Source: Acidobacteriota bacterium (GTDB lineage Bacteria > Acidobacteriota > Vicinamibacteria > Marinacidobacterales > Marinacidobacteraceae). From it: a stretch of 64,000 bases of DNA. Numbering within the stretch: position 1 is the stretch's first letter; the number at the start of each line of letters is the position of its first letter. A model generated the notes under the pieces. That model did not search any database. It saw only the letters and a program-made list of their open reading frames with translations, and was not told the DNA's origin. Of the stretch, positions 33,449 through 42,652 are shown piece after piece. The stretch is from NCBI GenBank assembly GCA_022822745.1, contig JAJEAO010000035.1, positions 1 to 64,000 on the forward strand, written 5' to 3'. The translations under genes and the position numbers were made by a program.

Positions 33449-34885
33449 CTACGGGGTCTGCCGCGCGGCCTGCAGCATGCCCTCGAAGCGGTGCAGGAAC
33501 CCGGGAGCGCGGTCGAGGATGCGGCCGTAGGCCGAGAGTCCGAGCGCGGTCCAGTCGCGGATCCAGTCGCAGTAGTGGAGGTTGGGGCGGAACCGGTCGC
33601 CGTAGCGGACCTGCGCCTCGTGGTAGCACCCGCCCGAGCACAGGCTGCGGACCCAGCACTGGCTGCAATCGGTGCGGGCGTCTATGTGCGCCTTCTTCAG
33701 ATGTTCGGCGCGCAGCTCGTCGTCCACACCGGTGGCGACATGGCCGAGGTCGTGGTCCCCGGAGCCGGCGAACCGGTGGCAGAGTCCGATTTCCCCGCCG
33801 GGCGCCACGCCGACCAGACCCAGACCGGCGCCGCACGGGTACGCCTTGCTCACGCCCTCGTGGATCTCTCCGAGCAGGTCGCTCAGGTTGGAGAAGCCGA
33901 GATAGCGGCCTTCGACCGCTTCGTCCACGTAGTCGTCGGCGAGATCCCGGAACTGGTCGAGCAGGTCGTCGAAACCGTCCTCGCCGAGCGCGTAGTCCTG
34001 GTCGGGTGACGAGGTCACCGGTGCGAACCCGACCTCGTAGAACCCGAGCCCGATGAGGTGGTCGAAGATCCGGCGGACATCCAGGTTCTTCGCGGTGATC
34101 GTGACCCGGGCGCCGACCGGGCGCTTCTGGAGTTTCAGGAACTGCTCGATGCGCGGCGCGATCACGTCGTAGCTGCCCATGCCGTTTCCGTAAACCCGCA
34201 TGGAGTCCTGGAACTGCTTCGGACCGTCCACCGAGATCGTCACGCCGATCCCGTTGTCGGCGATCCATTCGGAGATCCCGCGGGTCAGCAGCGTGGCGTT
34301 CGTCGTGAGGCTGAAATCCACGCGCTTGCCCACCCGTTCGGCCTCTTCGCGGGCGTACTCGACGGTGGGCCGGATCACCCGCCAGTTGAGGAGCGTCTCG
34401 CCGCCGAAGAAGGTGACCTGCAGATCCTTCGCGTTGCCGGAATCGCTGATGAGCCGGTCCACCGACTGCCGGGCGACCTCCTCGCTCATCGCCGCCGGAA
34501 CCTCGGCTTCGGCAATCCGGTCGTCGCCGTACTCGTAGCAGTAGCGGCAGGCGAGGTTGCACGAGTTCGTGATGTTCAGCACCACGGTGCGGATCGGTGG
34601 CGGCTCGTTCACTTCCTGGAGACCGCCGATCGGGATGAGCGGCGCCCCCTGGCGCACGACCGCGCCGACCCCGGCCAGTTCGCGCAGCGCGTCGCGTTCC
34701 TCGGGGGTCTGCGCGACCGACGCCGGCGGGCGCGGCCCCTCCTGCAGGCGGTCGAGGACCGTCCCGGTGGTCTCGTCCAGCTCGAAGATCATCGAGGAGG
34801 GCACGAGAAAGGCGAAGTTCCGCGCCCCCCCGGTGAAGCGATGCATCTGGCTCGCCTCGACGAGCGTCGGCTGGATTGCGGTCAT
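33449..34885 (-). CDS. qhpD: radical SAM peptide cyclase QhpD
   Basis: The 478-residue enzyme has the radical SAM cluster motif CNLACRYC (C109, C113, C116), FFGGETLLN, and a SPASM-like C-terminal Cys cluster (CGAG, CHRFAG, CSQCWVRSLCSGGC). An N-terminal RRE-like or PqqD-like domain (about 1-90) would bind the QhpC leader. QhpD makes the intrapeptidyl thioether bonds of QhpC. The ATG overlaps the qhpA TGA (ATGA). Confidence 0.94.
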   Translation of the reverse strand: MTAIQPTLVEASQMHRFTGGARNFAFLVPSSMIFELDETTGTVLDRLQEGPRPPASVAQTPEERDALRELAGVGAVVRQGAPLIPIGGLQEVNEPPPIRTVVLNITNSCNLACRYCYEYGDDRIAEAEVPAAMSEEVARQSVDRLISDSGNAKDLQVTFFGGETLLNWRVIRPTVEYAREEAERVGKRVDFSLTTNATLLTRGISEWIADNGIGVTISVDGPKQFQDSMRVYGNGMGSYDVIAPRIEQFLKLQKRPVGARVTITAKNLDVRRIFDHLIGLGFYEVGFAPVTSSPDQDYALGEDGFDDLLDQFRDLADDYVDEAVEGRYLGFSNLSDLLGEIHEGVSKAYPCGAGLGLVGVAPGGEIGLCHRFAGSGDHDLGHVATGVDDELRAEHLKKAHIDARTDCSQCWVRSLCSGGCYHEAQVRYGDRFRPNLHYCDWIRDWTALGLSAYGRILDRAPGFLHRFEGMLQAARQTP

Positions 34886-36552
34886 TTGTCGGTGCGCTGC
34901 GGGAAGAGATCCCAGAAGAGGAAGACAGGTGGCGCCACCACGAGCCGCGCCCGGTCGCGCAGCGTCTCGCCGGTCATCGGATCCTCGTGAGTGGCGACGA
35001 CCCACACGTCGCCCATGTTGTCGGCGTTCAGCTCGCGTTCCGGATTCGGCCCGTCGAGCCCGGGGGTGAACAGCCCGTCGGGGCCGATGTTGCCCACGAA
35101 CCGGGTGTCCGAGTCTTCGTCGCGGATGAAGTACTCCTCGGTCGTCCAGACCACTTCGACGGGACCCAGATCCAGATCGTCGCCGCTCAGCCGCTCGCCA
35201 TCCGGTCCCGCGTGCCACCCCGTCGCTTCGAACTGCACGAACTGCTTCGGCGCCACCGCGCCGCCGACCCGGGAGAGCGCCATTTCCGGGCTGACCCGGA
35301 TGTAGTCCACGCCGTCGTGCACGGCGAACGAGTCCACGGCCCGCACGCCGCCGGCGGAGACGTCGCGGTAGCCCACCGGAGCGTCGCCTGTGACCTCCAG
35401 ATCCACGAGCAGCTCCATGGCGGACACGACGCGCGCGTTCCGGACGCGGACGCCGGTTCCCAGATCCAGGGCGGAGGCGGCCTCCTCGGTGAACCCGGCG
35501 CCGAGCACCCGGACTCCGCCGGGAGCCGAGCCGGTGCGGGCCGAGGGCGGCCACACCGCGGCGATCCGCGGCCCGGTCCCGAGCCGCGAGAGCTCCACGT
35601 CCAGACCATCCTCGCCGAAGCGTCCCGCGAACAGCCGTCCGGTCAGCGTCTCGCCGTCGTCGGACAGCATCAGCGTCGCGCGCCGCTCCCCGAGCCGGTC
35701 GCCCTGGTCGCGGCCCCGGAACGAGAAGCCCCCGTAGAGCACTCCGGAACCGGAACGGCGCTCGGCGGCGCCGTCGGCGTGGACGAGATCCCCGGCGATG
35801 TCGTAGTCCCCGGCGGCGTCCCCCGGCGTGAACTCCACGATGCCCGCGATCGGCCCCTCGCCGGGATGATGCCCGTCGAGAAACCATCGTCCGGCGATTC
35901 CCGGCCCCGGTCCCTTGGCGCGGTAGGCGCGGAAGGCATCGGTCTCGAACGGGTACTTCGCCTTCAACTGGTCGAGGACGCGGTCCACCGCCCAGCGCCC
36001 GTCGCCGTCCTCACTCGACTCCCCCCGGAAGGTCTGGCCCTCGATCACCGGGAAGTAGCCGACGTGCATCCCCTTGAGGAGGTCCCACTCCTCGTCGGTG
36101 CGCCGCTGGAGCCGGAACCGGGCGGTGTGGTGGCAGCGGGAGCAGGTCACGGCGAGCAGATCCTCGTCCTCGTCGAAGGTCTCCTGCAGCGGGCGCTGCT
36201 CGGCGAGATAGAACCAGGGCCGCTCCTCCTCGGGGGCGAGCCCGTGGTGGTCGGTCAGGTAGCGGACCACCGCCCGGGCGTCGTCCGCGGAGAGATCCAC
36301 GTTGCCCGTCCGAATCATCCGGATCACCGTGATCTGCCAGCCCTCGGCCGACTTCCGCTGGAACGAGATCCGGGACATCCGCCCGGCCGCGTCGGAGGCA
36401 TGGCATGCCCCGCACGCCGCCTCGACCAGCGGGCTCGTGACCGGGATGCCCTCCTGCGCGCTGGCGGCGGGGACGGCGACCGCCCCCGCGAGAACCAGCC
36501 CCGCCCCGAGCCGGCGCCACCGCGCCGACGACCGAAGAACTTGTCGCATCAT
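34882..36552 (-). CDS. qhpA: quinohemoprotein amine dehydrogenase alpha subunit QhpA
   Basis: The 556-residue product has a signal peptide (cleavage near ASA-Q, 33) and two c-type heme motifs, CGACH (47-51) and CSRCH (137-141). These are followed by beta-rich Ig-like domains. This is the diheme alpha subunit that passes electrons from CTQ to periplasmic carriers. It is the first gene of the operon; the divergent aldolase-like gene starts 69 bases away. ATG at 36552 or 36549; no clear ribosome binding site. Confidence 0.93.
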   Translation of the reverse strand: MMRQVLRSSARWRRLGAGLVLAGAVAVPAASAQEGIPVTSPLVEAACGACHASDAAGRMSRISFQRKSAEGWQITVIRMIRTGNVDLSADDARAVVRYLTDHHGLAPEEERPWFYLAEQRPLQETFDEDEDLLAVTCSRCHHTARFRLQRRTDEEWDLLKGMHVGYFPVIEGQTFRGESSEDGDGRWAVDRVLDQLKAKYPFETDAFRAYRAKGPGPGIAGRWFLDGHHPGEGPIAGIVEFTPGDAAGDYDIAGDLVHADGAAERRSGSGVLYGGFSFRGRDQGDRLGERRATLMLSDDGETLTGRLFAGRFGEDGLDVELSRLGTGPRIAAVWPPSARTGSAPGGVRVLGAGFTEEAASALDLGTGVRVRNARVVSAMELLVDLEVTGDAPVGYRDVSAGGVRAVDSFAVHDGVDYIRVSPEMALSRVGGAVAPKQFVQFEATGWHAGPDGERLSGDDLDLGPVEVVWTTEEYFIRDEDSDTRFVGNIGPDGLFTPGLDGPNPERELNADNMGDVWVVATHEDPMTGETLRDRARLVVAPPVFLFWDLFPQRTDK

Positions 36553-36621
36553 GCAATCGCCGATGGTACGGCATCGGGCCCTCCCGGACACCATCGGCTG
36601 TTGGCGTGGTACAAGATTCCC

Positions 36622-37863
36622 ATGGCCGTTCCCCTGTCCCGTCGCAGTTTCCTCGGCGCCGCCGGCGCCTCCGCCGCCGTCTTCGCCCCGTCCGGAGTGA
36701 AGGGCGCGCCCGTCTCCGAGGTCGCCGCCCGGGCCGTCTCCCGGCCGCTGCCGGAGTTCGGCATGTCCATGTGGGATCTCGACACGCCCTGCCTGCTCGT
36801 GGATCTGGACGCCCTCGAAGGGAACATCGCCCGGCTCGAGACCGCGGTCCGCGGGAACGGGATCGCCGCCCGGCCCCACGCCAAGACCCACAAGTGCCCG
36901 GCGATCGCGCGGATGCAGCTCGAAGCCGGGGCGGTGGGCATCTGCGTCGCCAAGGTGGGCGAGGCGCAGGCGCTCTTCGACCACGGGATCGAGGAGATCC
37001 TGATGACGACGAGCAACGTGACGCCCTACAAGATCCGGCGCGCCATGGGCCTCGCGAAGGCGTGCCCGACCTTCATCCAGGCCACCGACACCGCCGAGAA
37101 CGCGCGCGCCCTCTCCGAAGCCGCGTCGGCGGCCGGGATCACGGCCGACGTCGTGGTGGATGTGGATCCCGGCGGTCACCGGACGGGAATCACCCCCGGC
37201 GAGCCCGCGCTCGGCCTTGCGCAGCTCGTGGACCAGCTTCCCGGCCTCCGGCTGCGCGGGATCCTCTGCTACGACGGCGGCTCGCAGCACGTGAAGGGGT
37301 TCGACGTCCGCGAGAAGCAGACCCTCGAGCGGCTCGCGGCCGCGGCGGACACCGCCGAGCGCATGCGCGCTTCCGGGCTCGACACCGGGATCTTCAGCGG
37401 CGGCGGGACCGGCACCTACAACGTGGATCACCAGACGCCCGGCTTCACCGATGTCCAGGTCGGCTCCTATGTGTTCATGGACACGCAGTACATCGACATC
37501 GGCGGGAAGACGAACCCCGACATCTACGACGACTTCGAGCCCTCGCTGACGATCCTGGCCACGGTGCTGAACGCCCAGTACGCAGGCCGCGCCACGACCG
37601 ACGCCGGAGCGAAGGCCTGCACGATCAACCGCCCGTGGGCGCGCGTCAAGGGCGAGACCGGGATGAGCTACACGTCGGGCTCCGACGAGTTCGGGACGAT
37701 CACCTACGACGACCCGAGCCGCACCTACGGGGTCGGCGACAAGCTGGAGCTGATCGTCTCCCACTGCGACCCGGTCGTGAACCTCTACGACCGCCTCGTC
37801 GCCGTCCGCGGCGGCCTGGTGGAGGCGGTGTGGCCGGTCGCGGCCCGCGGAATGTCCACCTGA
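36622..37863 (+). CDS. Tat-exported D-threonine-aldolase-like PLP enzyme
   Basis: The 413-residue product has a twin-arginine signal (SRRSFLGAAG, 6-15). A fold-type III PLP domain follows with PHAKTHKCP (Lys88), CYDGGSQH, and a metal site SHCDPVVN near the C-terminus. This matches the DSD1/D-threonine aldolase family (D-Ser or D-Thr cleavage), here predicted periplasmic. It is divergent from qhpA and may share its regulatory region. Confidence 0.86.
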   Translation: MAVPLSRRSFLGAAGASAAVFAPSGVKGAPVSEVAARAVSRPLPEFGMSMWDLDTPCLLVDLDALEGNIARLETAVRGNGIAARPHAKTHKCPAIARMQLEAGAVGICVAKVGEAQALFDHGIEEILMTTSNVTPYKIRRAMGLAKACPTFIQATDTAENARALSEAASAAGITADVVVDVDPGGHRTGITPGEPALGLAQLVDQLPGLRLRGILCYDGGSQHVKGFDVREKQTLERLAAAADTAERMRASGLDTGIFSGGGTGTYNVDHQTPGFTDVQVGSYVFMDTQYIDIGGKTNPDIYDDFEPSLTILATVLNAQYAGRATTDAGAKACTINRPWARVKGETGMSYTSGSDEFGTITYDDPSRTYGVGDKLELIVSHCDPVVNLYDRLVAVRGGLVEAVWPVAARGMST

Positions 37864-37883
37864 GGGAATGAGACCCTCGTGGA

Positions 37884-39059
37884 TCACTCGAGCGCGACGA
37901 GCCGCTCCATGAGGTCCGGGAGCGGGATGGCGGTCGTGTCCGCGGACAGGGGGAACGGCGCTGCGCCCCGGTAAACGACGAACCGCCGGTCAGCGCGCAC
38001 ATCCGCCGCCGCGATCCGGAATCCACGGGGGATGCGCGGCGCCTCGCTCAGCTTCACTTCGATGGCCCACCGCTGGCCGTCCGGCAGGCGCAGGACGAGA
38101 TCGGCCTCGGCCCCGGAACGAGTCCGATAGAAGGAGCCGTCGGTTCCGAATGGCGCGGCGGCGATCAGGTTCTCGATGACGAATCCCTCCCAGCTCGCGC
38201 CCACGACCGGATGGGAGAACAGCTGGTCCCGGCTGCCGATGCCGAGGAGCGCGTGGAGCAGACCGCTGTCGCGGACGAACAGCCGGGGAGCCTTCACCAG
38301 TCTCTTCCCCCCGTTGACGAAGTGGGGCGTCAGGCGGCGCACCAGCATCAGGTCCACGAGCAGATCCACATAGCGAAGGATCGTGGGCGGCGAGACATCG
38401 AGACTGCGGGAGAGGTCGGCGGCGTTCAGAAGGGCGCCCTGCCGGTGCGCGAGCATGGTCCAGAGACGACGGAGCGACTCGGTCGGAATCCGAACCCCGA
38501 ACTGTGGAATGTCACGCTCCAGACAGGTGCGGATGAGAGAAAGACGCCATCGGTGGCTCGCCGCGTCGCTTCGCGCGAGGAAGGCGTCGGGAAAGCCGCC
38601 GCGGAGCCAGAGCGCTTCAGTCTCGGGCGCGACCTCCAGGGCGTCGAGGCCGGGGAGCTCTTCGTAGTGAACCCGCCCGGCCAGCGACTCCGACGACTGG
38701 CGCAGCAGTCGGTCCGAGGCCGATCCGAGCAGGAGGACCTGTCCGAACCGTCGTCCCTGCCGCCGCCTGGCGTCGATCTGGCCGCGGAGCGTGCGGAAGA
38801 GCCCGGGGGCGCGCTGGATCTCGTCCAGGATGACCAGCCGGTCAGCCTGCGATCCCAGGTACTCGGCGGAATTCGCGAGGCGCGCCGCGTGCCGTGGATC
38901 CTCCAGGTCCAGATAGAGCGCATCGGGAACGAGCGAAGCGATCCGACGGGCCAGGGTCGTCTTGCCCACCTGCCGAGGCCCGAGCAGCACAATGCCGGGC
39001 GCCTCTTCCAGAGAGCGCATGACCAGACGCTCTCGTCGCCGCTCGATCATGGTGTCCAT
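37884..39059 (-). CDS. DUF4143 AAA-family ATPase
   Basis: The 391-residue product has Walker A GPRQVGKTT, Walker B LVILDEIQRA and the GSASDRLLRQSSESLAGR block. A winged-helix segment (SPPTILRYVDLLVDL) and a C-terminal DUF4143 domain with an intact EADLVL...AIEVKL follow. It is close to the ATPase at 6521-7678 in its first two-thirds. The ATG at 39059 starts the conserved region; a second ATG nine bases later is possible. It is divergent from another ATPase gene, 102 bases apart. Confidence 0.9.
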   Translation of the reverse strand: MDTMIERRRERLVMRSLEEAPGIVLLGPRQVGKTTLARRIASLVPDALYLDLEDPRHAARLANSAEYLGSQADRLVILDEIQRAPGLFRTLRGQIDARRRQGRRFGQVLLLGSASDRLLRQSSESLAGRVHYEELPGLDALEVAPETEALWLRGGFPDAFLARSDAASHRWRLSLIRTCLERDIPQFGVRIPTESLRRLWTMLAHRQGALLNAADLSRSLDVSPPTILRYVDLLVDLMLVRRLTPHFVNGGKRLVKAPRLFVRDSGLLHALLGIGSRDQLFSHPVVGASWEGFVIENLIAAAPFGTDGSFYRTRSGAEADLVLRLPDGQRWAIEVKLSEAPRIPRGFRIAAADVRADRRFVVYRGAAPFPLSADTTAIPLPDLMERLVALE

Positions 39060-39148
39060 CAACCTGTCGAATCCCACATCCGCAATTGGATTTGCCACGA
39101 TAGAGCGCGTCCGCCGATGTCCCGGCGTCACCTGGTGGCAGAGATTGG

Positions 39149-39154
39149 TAGGCT
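39149..39154 (+). promoter_or_regulatory. -10-like TAGGCT, leaderless arrangement
   Basis: The hexamer ends seven bases before the GTG start of the downstream ATPase gene, which has no Shine-Dalgarno sequence. Transcription would start at the GTG. Confidence 0.4.
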
Positions 39155-39161
39155 GGCAACC

Positions 39162-40307
39162 GTGACGGTTCCGGCACCAGAGAATCCGTACCAGCCGGGT
39201 CGGGGAGTGGCCCCGCCGGTGATGGCGGGACGCGTCGCGGAGATGGCCTGCGTGGAACGCCGACTGGCGGAGCTGGTCCGGAGAAGGCCCTGTTCCGAGG
39301 ACATCCTCTTCTACGGCCCCCGCGGGAACGGGAAGACGACGCTGCTCCTCGAGACCGAGCGTCGCGCCCGTCAGCTCGGCCTTCGCGCCGAGTACCTCCC
39401 GGTGGATGCGCTCACCGATCCGGAGCGGCTGGTTGGCGCGCTGCAGAAGCGGGCCGGAGCCGTCGAGGGCGGCGTGACCGGGGTTCAGATCGCGGGGTTC
39501 GGCGCCACGGCCGAGCGCGCCGCGCCGTCCCGCGAGGTCAGCGAGCTGCTCGGCTCCTGGGTCGCCGCGGATCCGTCGCCGCTCGTCCTGCTGCTCGACG
39601 AGATCCACGCGCTGGAACCGGTGGCCGCCCGACCGTTCTTCGATGCGGTCCAGCGCGCCAAGGGCGACCGGACTCCGTTCCTCCTGGTCGCGGCCGGCAC
39701 TCCGGATGCGCCGCGGCGCCTGCGGGGCGCGGGCACCTTCAACGAGCGAGGTTTCGAGCGTCTCCGCGTCGGGAGGCTCAGGCGGTCGGACACGAGCCGG
39801 GCCCTCGCCGAACCGGCAGCGCGGAGCGGGCGACCGATGACCTCGGAAGCGCAGCGACTCCTCGCCCGCGAGTCCCAGGACTACCCCTGGTTCATCCAGC
39901 TCCTCGGGAGCGCTGCCTGGGACGCGGCAGCCGACGAGGCCGAGATCGGGAGCGATGCAGCGCGCCGCGGTCGGGAGGCGGTGAGGCCCCGAGTCGCAGA
40001 CTTCTATCAGGAGCGCTTCGACGAGGCGTGGGAAGCCGGCATCGCCGAGGCGCTTCCTTCGCTCTGCCGCCTCTTTCAGGAGCACGCCGGAGGGGTTCCC
40101 GACCCGTTGTTCCGGCGGCTCGTCGAGGTCCAGGCCGCCAGCGACGCGGTGGCGGTGGGCCGGGTGGAGCTCCGCAACCGGCTCCTCGATCTCGGCGTGG
40201 TCTGGCAGGCCGCGCCGGGGGTGTGGGAGATGGGCATCCCCATCTTCGCCAGCTTCGTCCTCGCCCGCGAGGGCCTGGATGCCCTGGAGGCAGCGGCGCC
40301 CTCGTAG
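39162..40307 (+). CDS. orphan AAA ATPase, NPYxPG family (member 1)
   Basis: The 381-residue product starts with an NPYQPGRG motif (about 8-15). Walker A GPRGNGKTT, Walker B LVLLLDEIHAL, sensor AAGTPDAPRRL and a long helical tail ending WQAAPGVWEMGIP follow. I do not know a named family for this architecture. It is about two-thirds identical by eye to the ATPase at 42653-43804. Function unknown; possibly a stand-alone regulatory or defence ATPase. GTG start, no ribosome binding site. Confidence 0.85.
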   Translation: MTVPAPENPYQPGRGVAPPVMAGRVAEMACVERRLAELVRRRPCSEDILFYGPRGNGKTTLLLETERRARQLGLRAEYLPVDALTDPERLVGALQKRAGAVEGGVTGVQIAGFGATAERAAPSREVSELLGSWVAADPSPLVLLLDEIHALEPVAARPFFDAVQRAKGDRTPFLLVAAGTPDAPRRLRGAGTFNERGFERLRVGRLRRSDTSRALAEPAARSGRPMTSEAQRLLARESQDYPWFIQLLGSAAWDAAADEAEIGSDAARRGREAVRPRVADFYQERFDEAWEAGIAEALPSLCRLFQEHAGGVPDPLFRRLVEVQAASDAVAVGRVELRNRLLDLGVVWQAAPGVWEMGIPIFASFVLAREGLDALEAAAPS

Positions 40308-40359
40308 CCCGGATCCCTGTCGGGAACCTCGTCCTCCGGTGTCGCTGAGTCGCTGACCT

Positions 40360-40379
40360 CGACCCGACCTGCGTCGGGT
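40360..40379. terminator. hairpin between convergent genes
   Basis: A perfect 8-bp inverted repeat GACCCGAC/GTCGGGTC with a 4-base loop lies between the convergent ends of the ATPase and methyltransferase genes. There is no T-tract, but the position fits a bidirectional terminator. Confidence 0.45.
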
Positions 40380-40474
40380 CTGCCCTCCGAGACTCCGATG
40401 CCCCTTCCGGTGCCGCCGCGCGGAATCACGCCCTCCCGACCGACGCGGTCAGCGAGGGGCCGGAGAAGTCCTGG

Positions 40475-41314
40475 CTACTCCTTGTTCAGGACGCAGTAGC
40501 GATACAGCTTGAGCGACTCGCGCCAGTCTTCCGGGTAGGCCGCCACCGTTTCGGCCTGCCCGTAGGTCGCGGCGAGCCCGGCGAACGATCCCGATTCGGC
40601 GACCCGGAAGGGCGTCTGCTCCTCGAAGACGGCCAGGTCGGCGAAGCCGCAGGGGAACGACGTGCCCATGGCGCGCTCGACCCCCTCCAGCCTTCGCTGG
40701 TCCTCGCTGGTCTCGAACTCCCGCTTCTCGAGATCCACCGCGAAGTAGTCGAAGGCGATCCGGCACGATGTCATCGCGCCCGCCAGCCGGTTGAGGAACG
40801 GCATGATGCTCTCGGGGGGCAGGTACATCGTGTTGCCCTCCCACACGATCAGCGTCGGCGCGGACAGGTCGAACCCGAGTCGGGCGAGGCCGGCGGGCAC
40901 ATCGGCCTCCAGGTAGTTCGCCGGCAACGAGGGCGGCGGCTCGAGCCCGCGCTGCTTCAGCACCGCCCGCTTGAAGTCGAGGACGGCCTTCTGATCGACC
41001 TCGCAGAAGGCGACATCGGGATGACCGGATCGGTGGGCCCGCATGTCGAAGCCGCCGCCGAGCAGCACGACCTGCCGCGCCCCGTCCGCGATTCCGCGTT
41101 CGAGGAAGCCGTCGAACCAGCGGGTGCGGAACCGGACCATCGTGGTCGAAGGGGGAAAGGCGACATCGAGTTGACGCGCCGCTTCCCGGGCCCTGTCATT
41201 GGAGAACCATCTGGCGAAGGGATCGCTGAACAGCGGCTCCGGCTTCTCGGACTCCAGTTCGCGGATGGACGCGATCACGAAGGCCGTCGCGCCGATTTCA
41301 TTGATGTCGGTCAT
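40475..41314 (-). CDS. SAM-dependent methyltransferase (leucine-carboxyl/TIGR00027 type)
   Basis: The 279-residue product resembles the PPM1/LCM-like methyltransferase family. It has an N-terminal DPFARWF motif, VVLLGGGFDMRAHR (AdoMet loop), EVDQKAVLDFKR, and IVWEGNTMYLP. Substrates of bacterial members are mostly unknown. A GGAGGAG five bases before the ATG at 41314 decides the start over an upstream in-frame ATG. It is divergent from the RNA ligase gene. Confidence 0.87.
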   Translation of the reverse strand: MTDINEIGATAFVIASIRELESEKPEPLFSDPFARWFSNDRAREAARQLDVAFPPSTTMVRFRTRWFDGFLERGIADGARQVVLLGGGFDMRAHRSGHPDVAFCEVDQKAVLDFKRAVLKQRGLEPPPSLPANYLEADVPAGLARLGFDLSAPTLIVWEGNTMYLPPESIMPFLNRLAGAMTSCRIAFDYFAVDLEKREFETSEDQRRLEGVERAMGTSFPCGFADLAVFEEQTPFRVAESGSFAGLAATYGQAETVAAYPEDWRESLKLYRYCVLNKE

Positions 41315-41436
41315 CGTTCTCCTCCCGGAATCCACGACTCCCGTCCCGGGGCTTCGAGGGATCGGGGCCGAGGGTACCGCCGCCATCGCTCGCCGCGGCG
41401 CGCTAAGGTGCCCCGTTTTCCCGCAGGAGGTCCGTC

Positions 41437-42537
41437 ATGGCGCAATTCGAGGTTCCCGTTCTCGCGATCGACCGGATCGAGGACCATCCCAACGCCGACG
41501 CCCTCGAGATCGCGGTCGTCCGCGGCTATCGCTGCGTGGTGAGGATCGGCGCCCACCGCGCCGGCGACCGGGTCGCCTACATCCCCGAGGACGCGCTCGT
41601 CCCGGCCGAGCTGCTGCGCGAGATGCGGCTCTGGGACGAGGCGAAGGGACGCGGGATGCTCGCCGGGAAGAAGGGCGACCGGGTGAAGGCGATCCGGCTC
41701 CGCGGCATCGTCAGTCAGGGTCTCCTGTACCCGGTGTCCGGGCGCGAGGAGGGCGAGAACCTCGCCGACGAGCTCCACATCCTGAAGTACGAGCCGCCCA
41801 TCCCGATCCACATGCAGGGCGAGGTGGCGAACGTTCGCGGACACACGCTCTCCTACGATGTGGAGAGCCTGCAGAAGCACCCGGACCTCCTGATCGAGGG
41901 CGAGGATGTCGTCTTCACCGAAAAGATCCACGGCACCTTCACCTGTTTCGGCTTCGATCCCGGGCTGAACCACCCGGATCTCCTCGAGGGCGGGACGATC
42001 ATCACCTCGAAGGGTCAGGCGGACACCGGGCTGGCGTTCCAGTGGGGCGAGGCGAACGCCAGCAACCTCTACGTCCTCTCCTTCCGGGCCGCCTTCCACG
42101 AGACCGGCGCCTGGGACGACGTCCGGGCCGAGTGCCAGCGCACCGGGGAGCCCATCTTCATCCTCGGCGAGACCTTCGGGAAGAAGGTCCAGGATCTCCA
42201 CTACGGCCAGCCGGGGCGCGCCTTCCGCGTCTTCGACATCTATGTCGGCAAGCCGCGGCGTGGCAGGTTCCTCGACCACGACGAGATGACTGCGCGGGCG
42301 AAGGCCTGGGGCCTCCAGACCGTGCCTCGACTCTACCGGGGGCCCTGGTCGCTGAAGGCTGCGGAAGCCCACCGGGACGGACGCACCACCTTCCGGGACC
42401 GGCACGTCCGCGAGGGCATCGTGATCGTCCCGGTCCGCGAGCGCGAGTGTCCGGAGCTGCCGGGCAACCGGCTGAAGCTGAAGTTCGTCTCCCCGAAGTA
42501 CCTCCTCCGCCGCGGGAAGGTGACGGACTTCAACTGA
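41437..42537 (+). CDS. RNA ligase, DRB0094 (Rnl5) family
   Basis: The 366-residue product has the family's N-terminal OB-like domain (residues ~1-130). The nucleotidyltransferase core carries motif I TEKIHGT with the AMP-accepting Lys163. GETFGKKVQDL, REGIVIVPV (motif IV) and a C-terminal LKLKFVSPKYLLR (motif V) follow. The Deinococcus member seals 3'-OH/5'-phosphate nicks, acting on RNA 3' ends. It may repair cleaved RNA, for example after toxin or tRNA damage; this is inference. GGAGG lies six bases before the ATG. Confidence 0.9.
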   Translation: MAQFEVPVLAIDRIEDHPNADALEIAVVRGYRCVVRIGAHRAGDRVAYIPEDALVPAELLREMRLWDEAKGRGMLAGKKGDRVKAIRLRGIVSQGLLYPVSGREEGENLADELHILKYEPPIPIHMQGEVANVRGHTLSYDVESLQKHPDLLIEGEDVVFTEKIHGTFTCFGFDPGLNHPDLLEGGTIITSKGQADTGLAFQWGEANASNLYVLSFRAAFHETGAWDDVRAECQRTGEPIFILGETFGKKVQDLHYGQPGRAFRVFDIYVGKPRRGRFLDHDEMTARAKAWGLQTVPRLYRGPWSLKAAEAHRDGRTTFRDRHVREGIVIVPVRERECPELPGNRLKLKFVSPKYLLRRGKVTDFN

Positions 42538-42640
42538 TGACCCACCGCCGTGACCCGGGGCGTCCTCGCCCCGGTTTCCGGTCCACCCATGGAGGGGTCC
42601 ATGGACAGCTTGCAGCGGGATCGCGGCCCCGAGTGGCTGC

Positions 42641-42646
42641 TACTCT
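42641..42646 (+). promoter_or_regulatory. -10-like TACTCT, leaderless arrangement
   Basis: The hexamer ends six bases before the GTG of the downstream ATPase gene. No Shine-Dalgarno sequence is present. Confidence 0.45.
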
Positions 42647-42652
42647 GACAGC

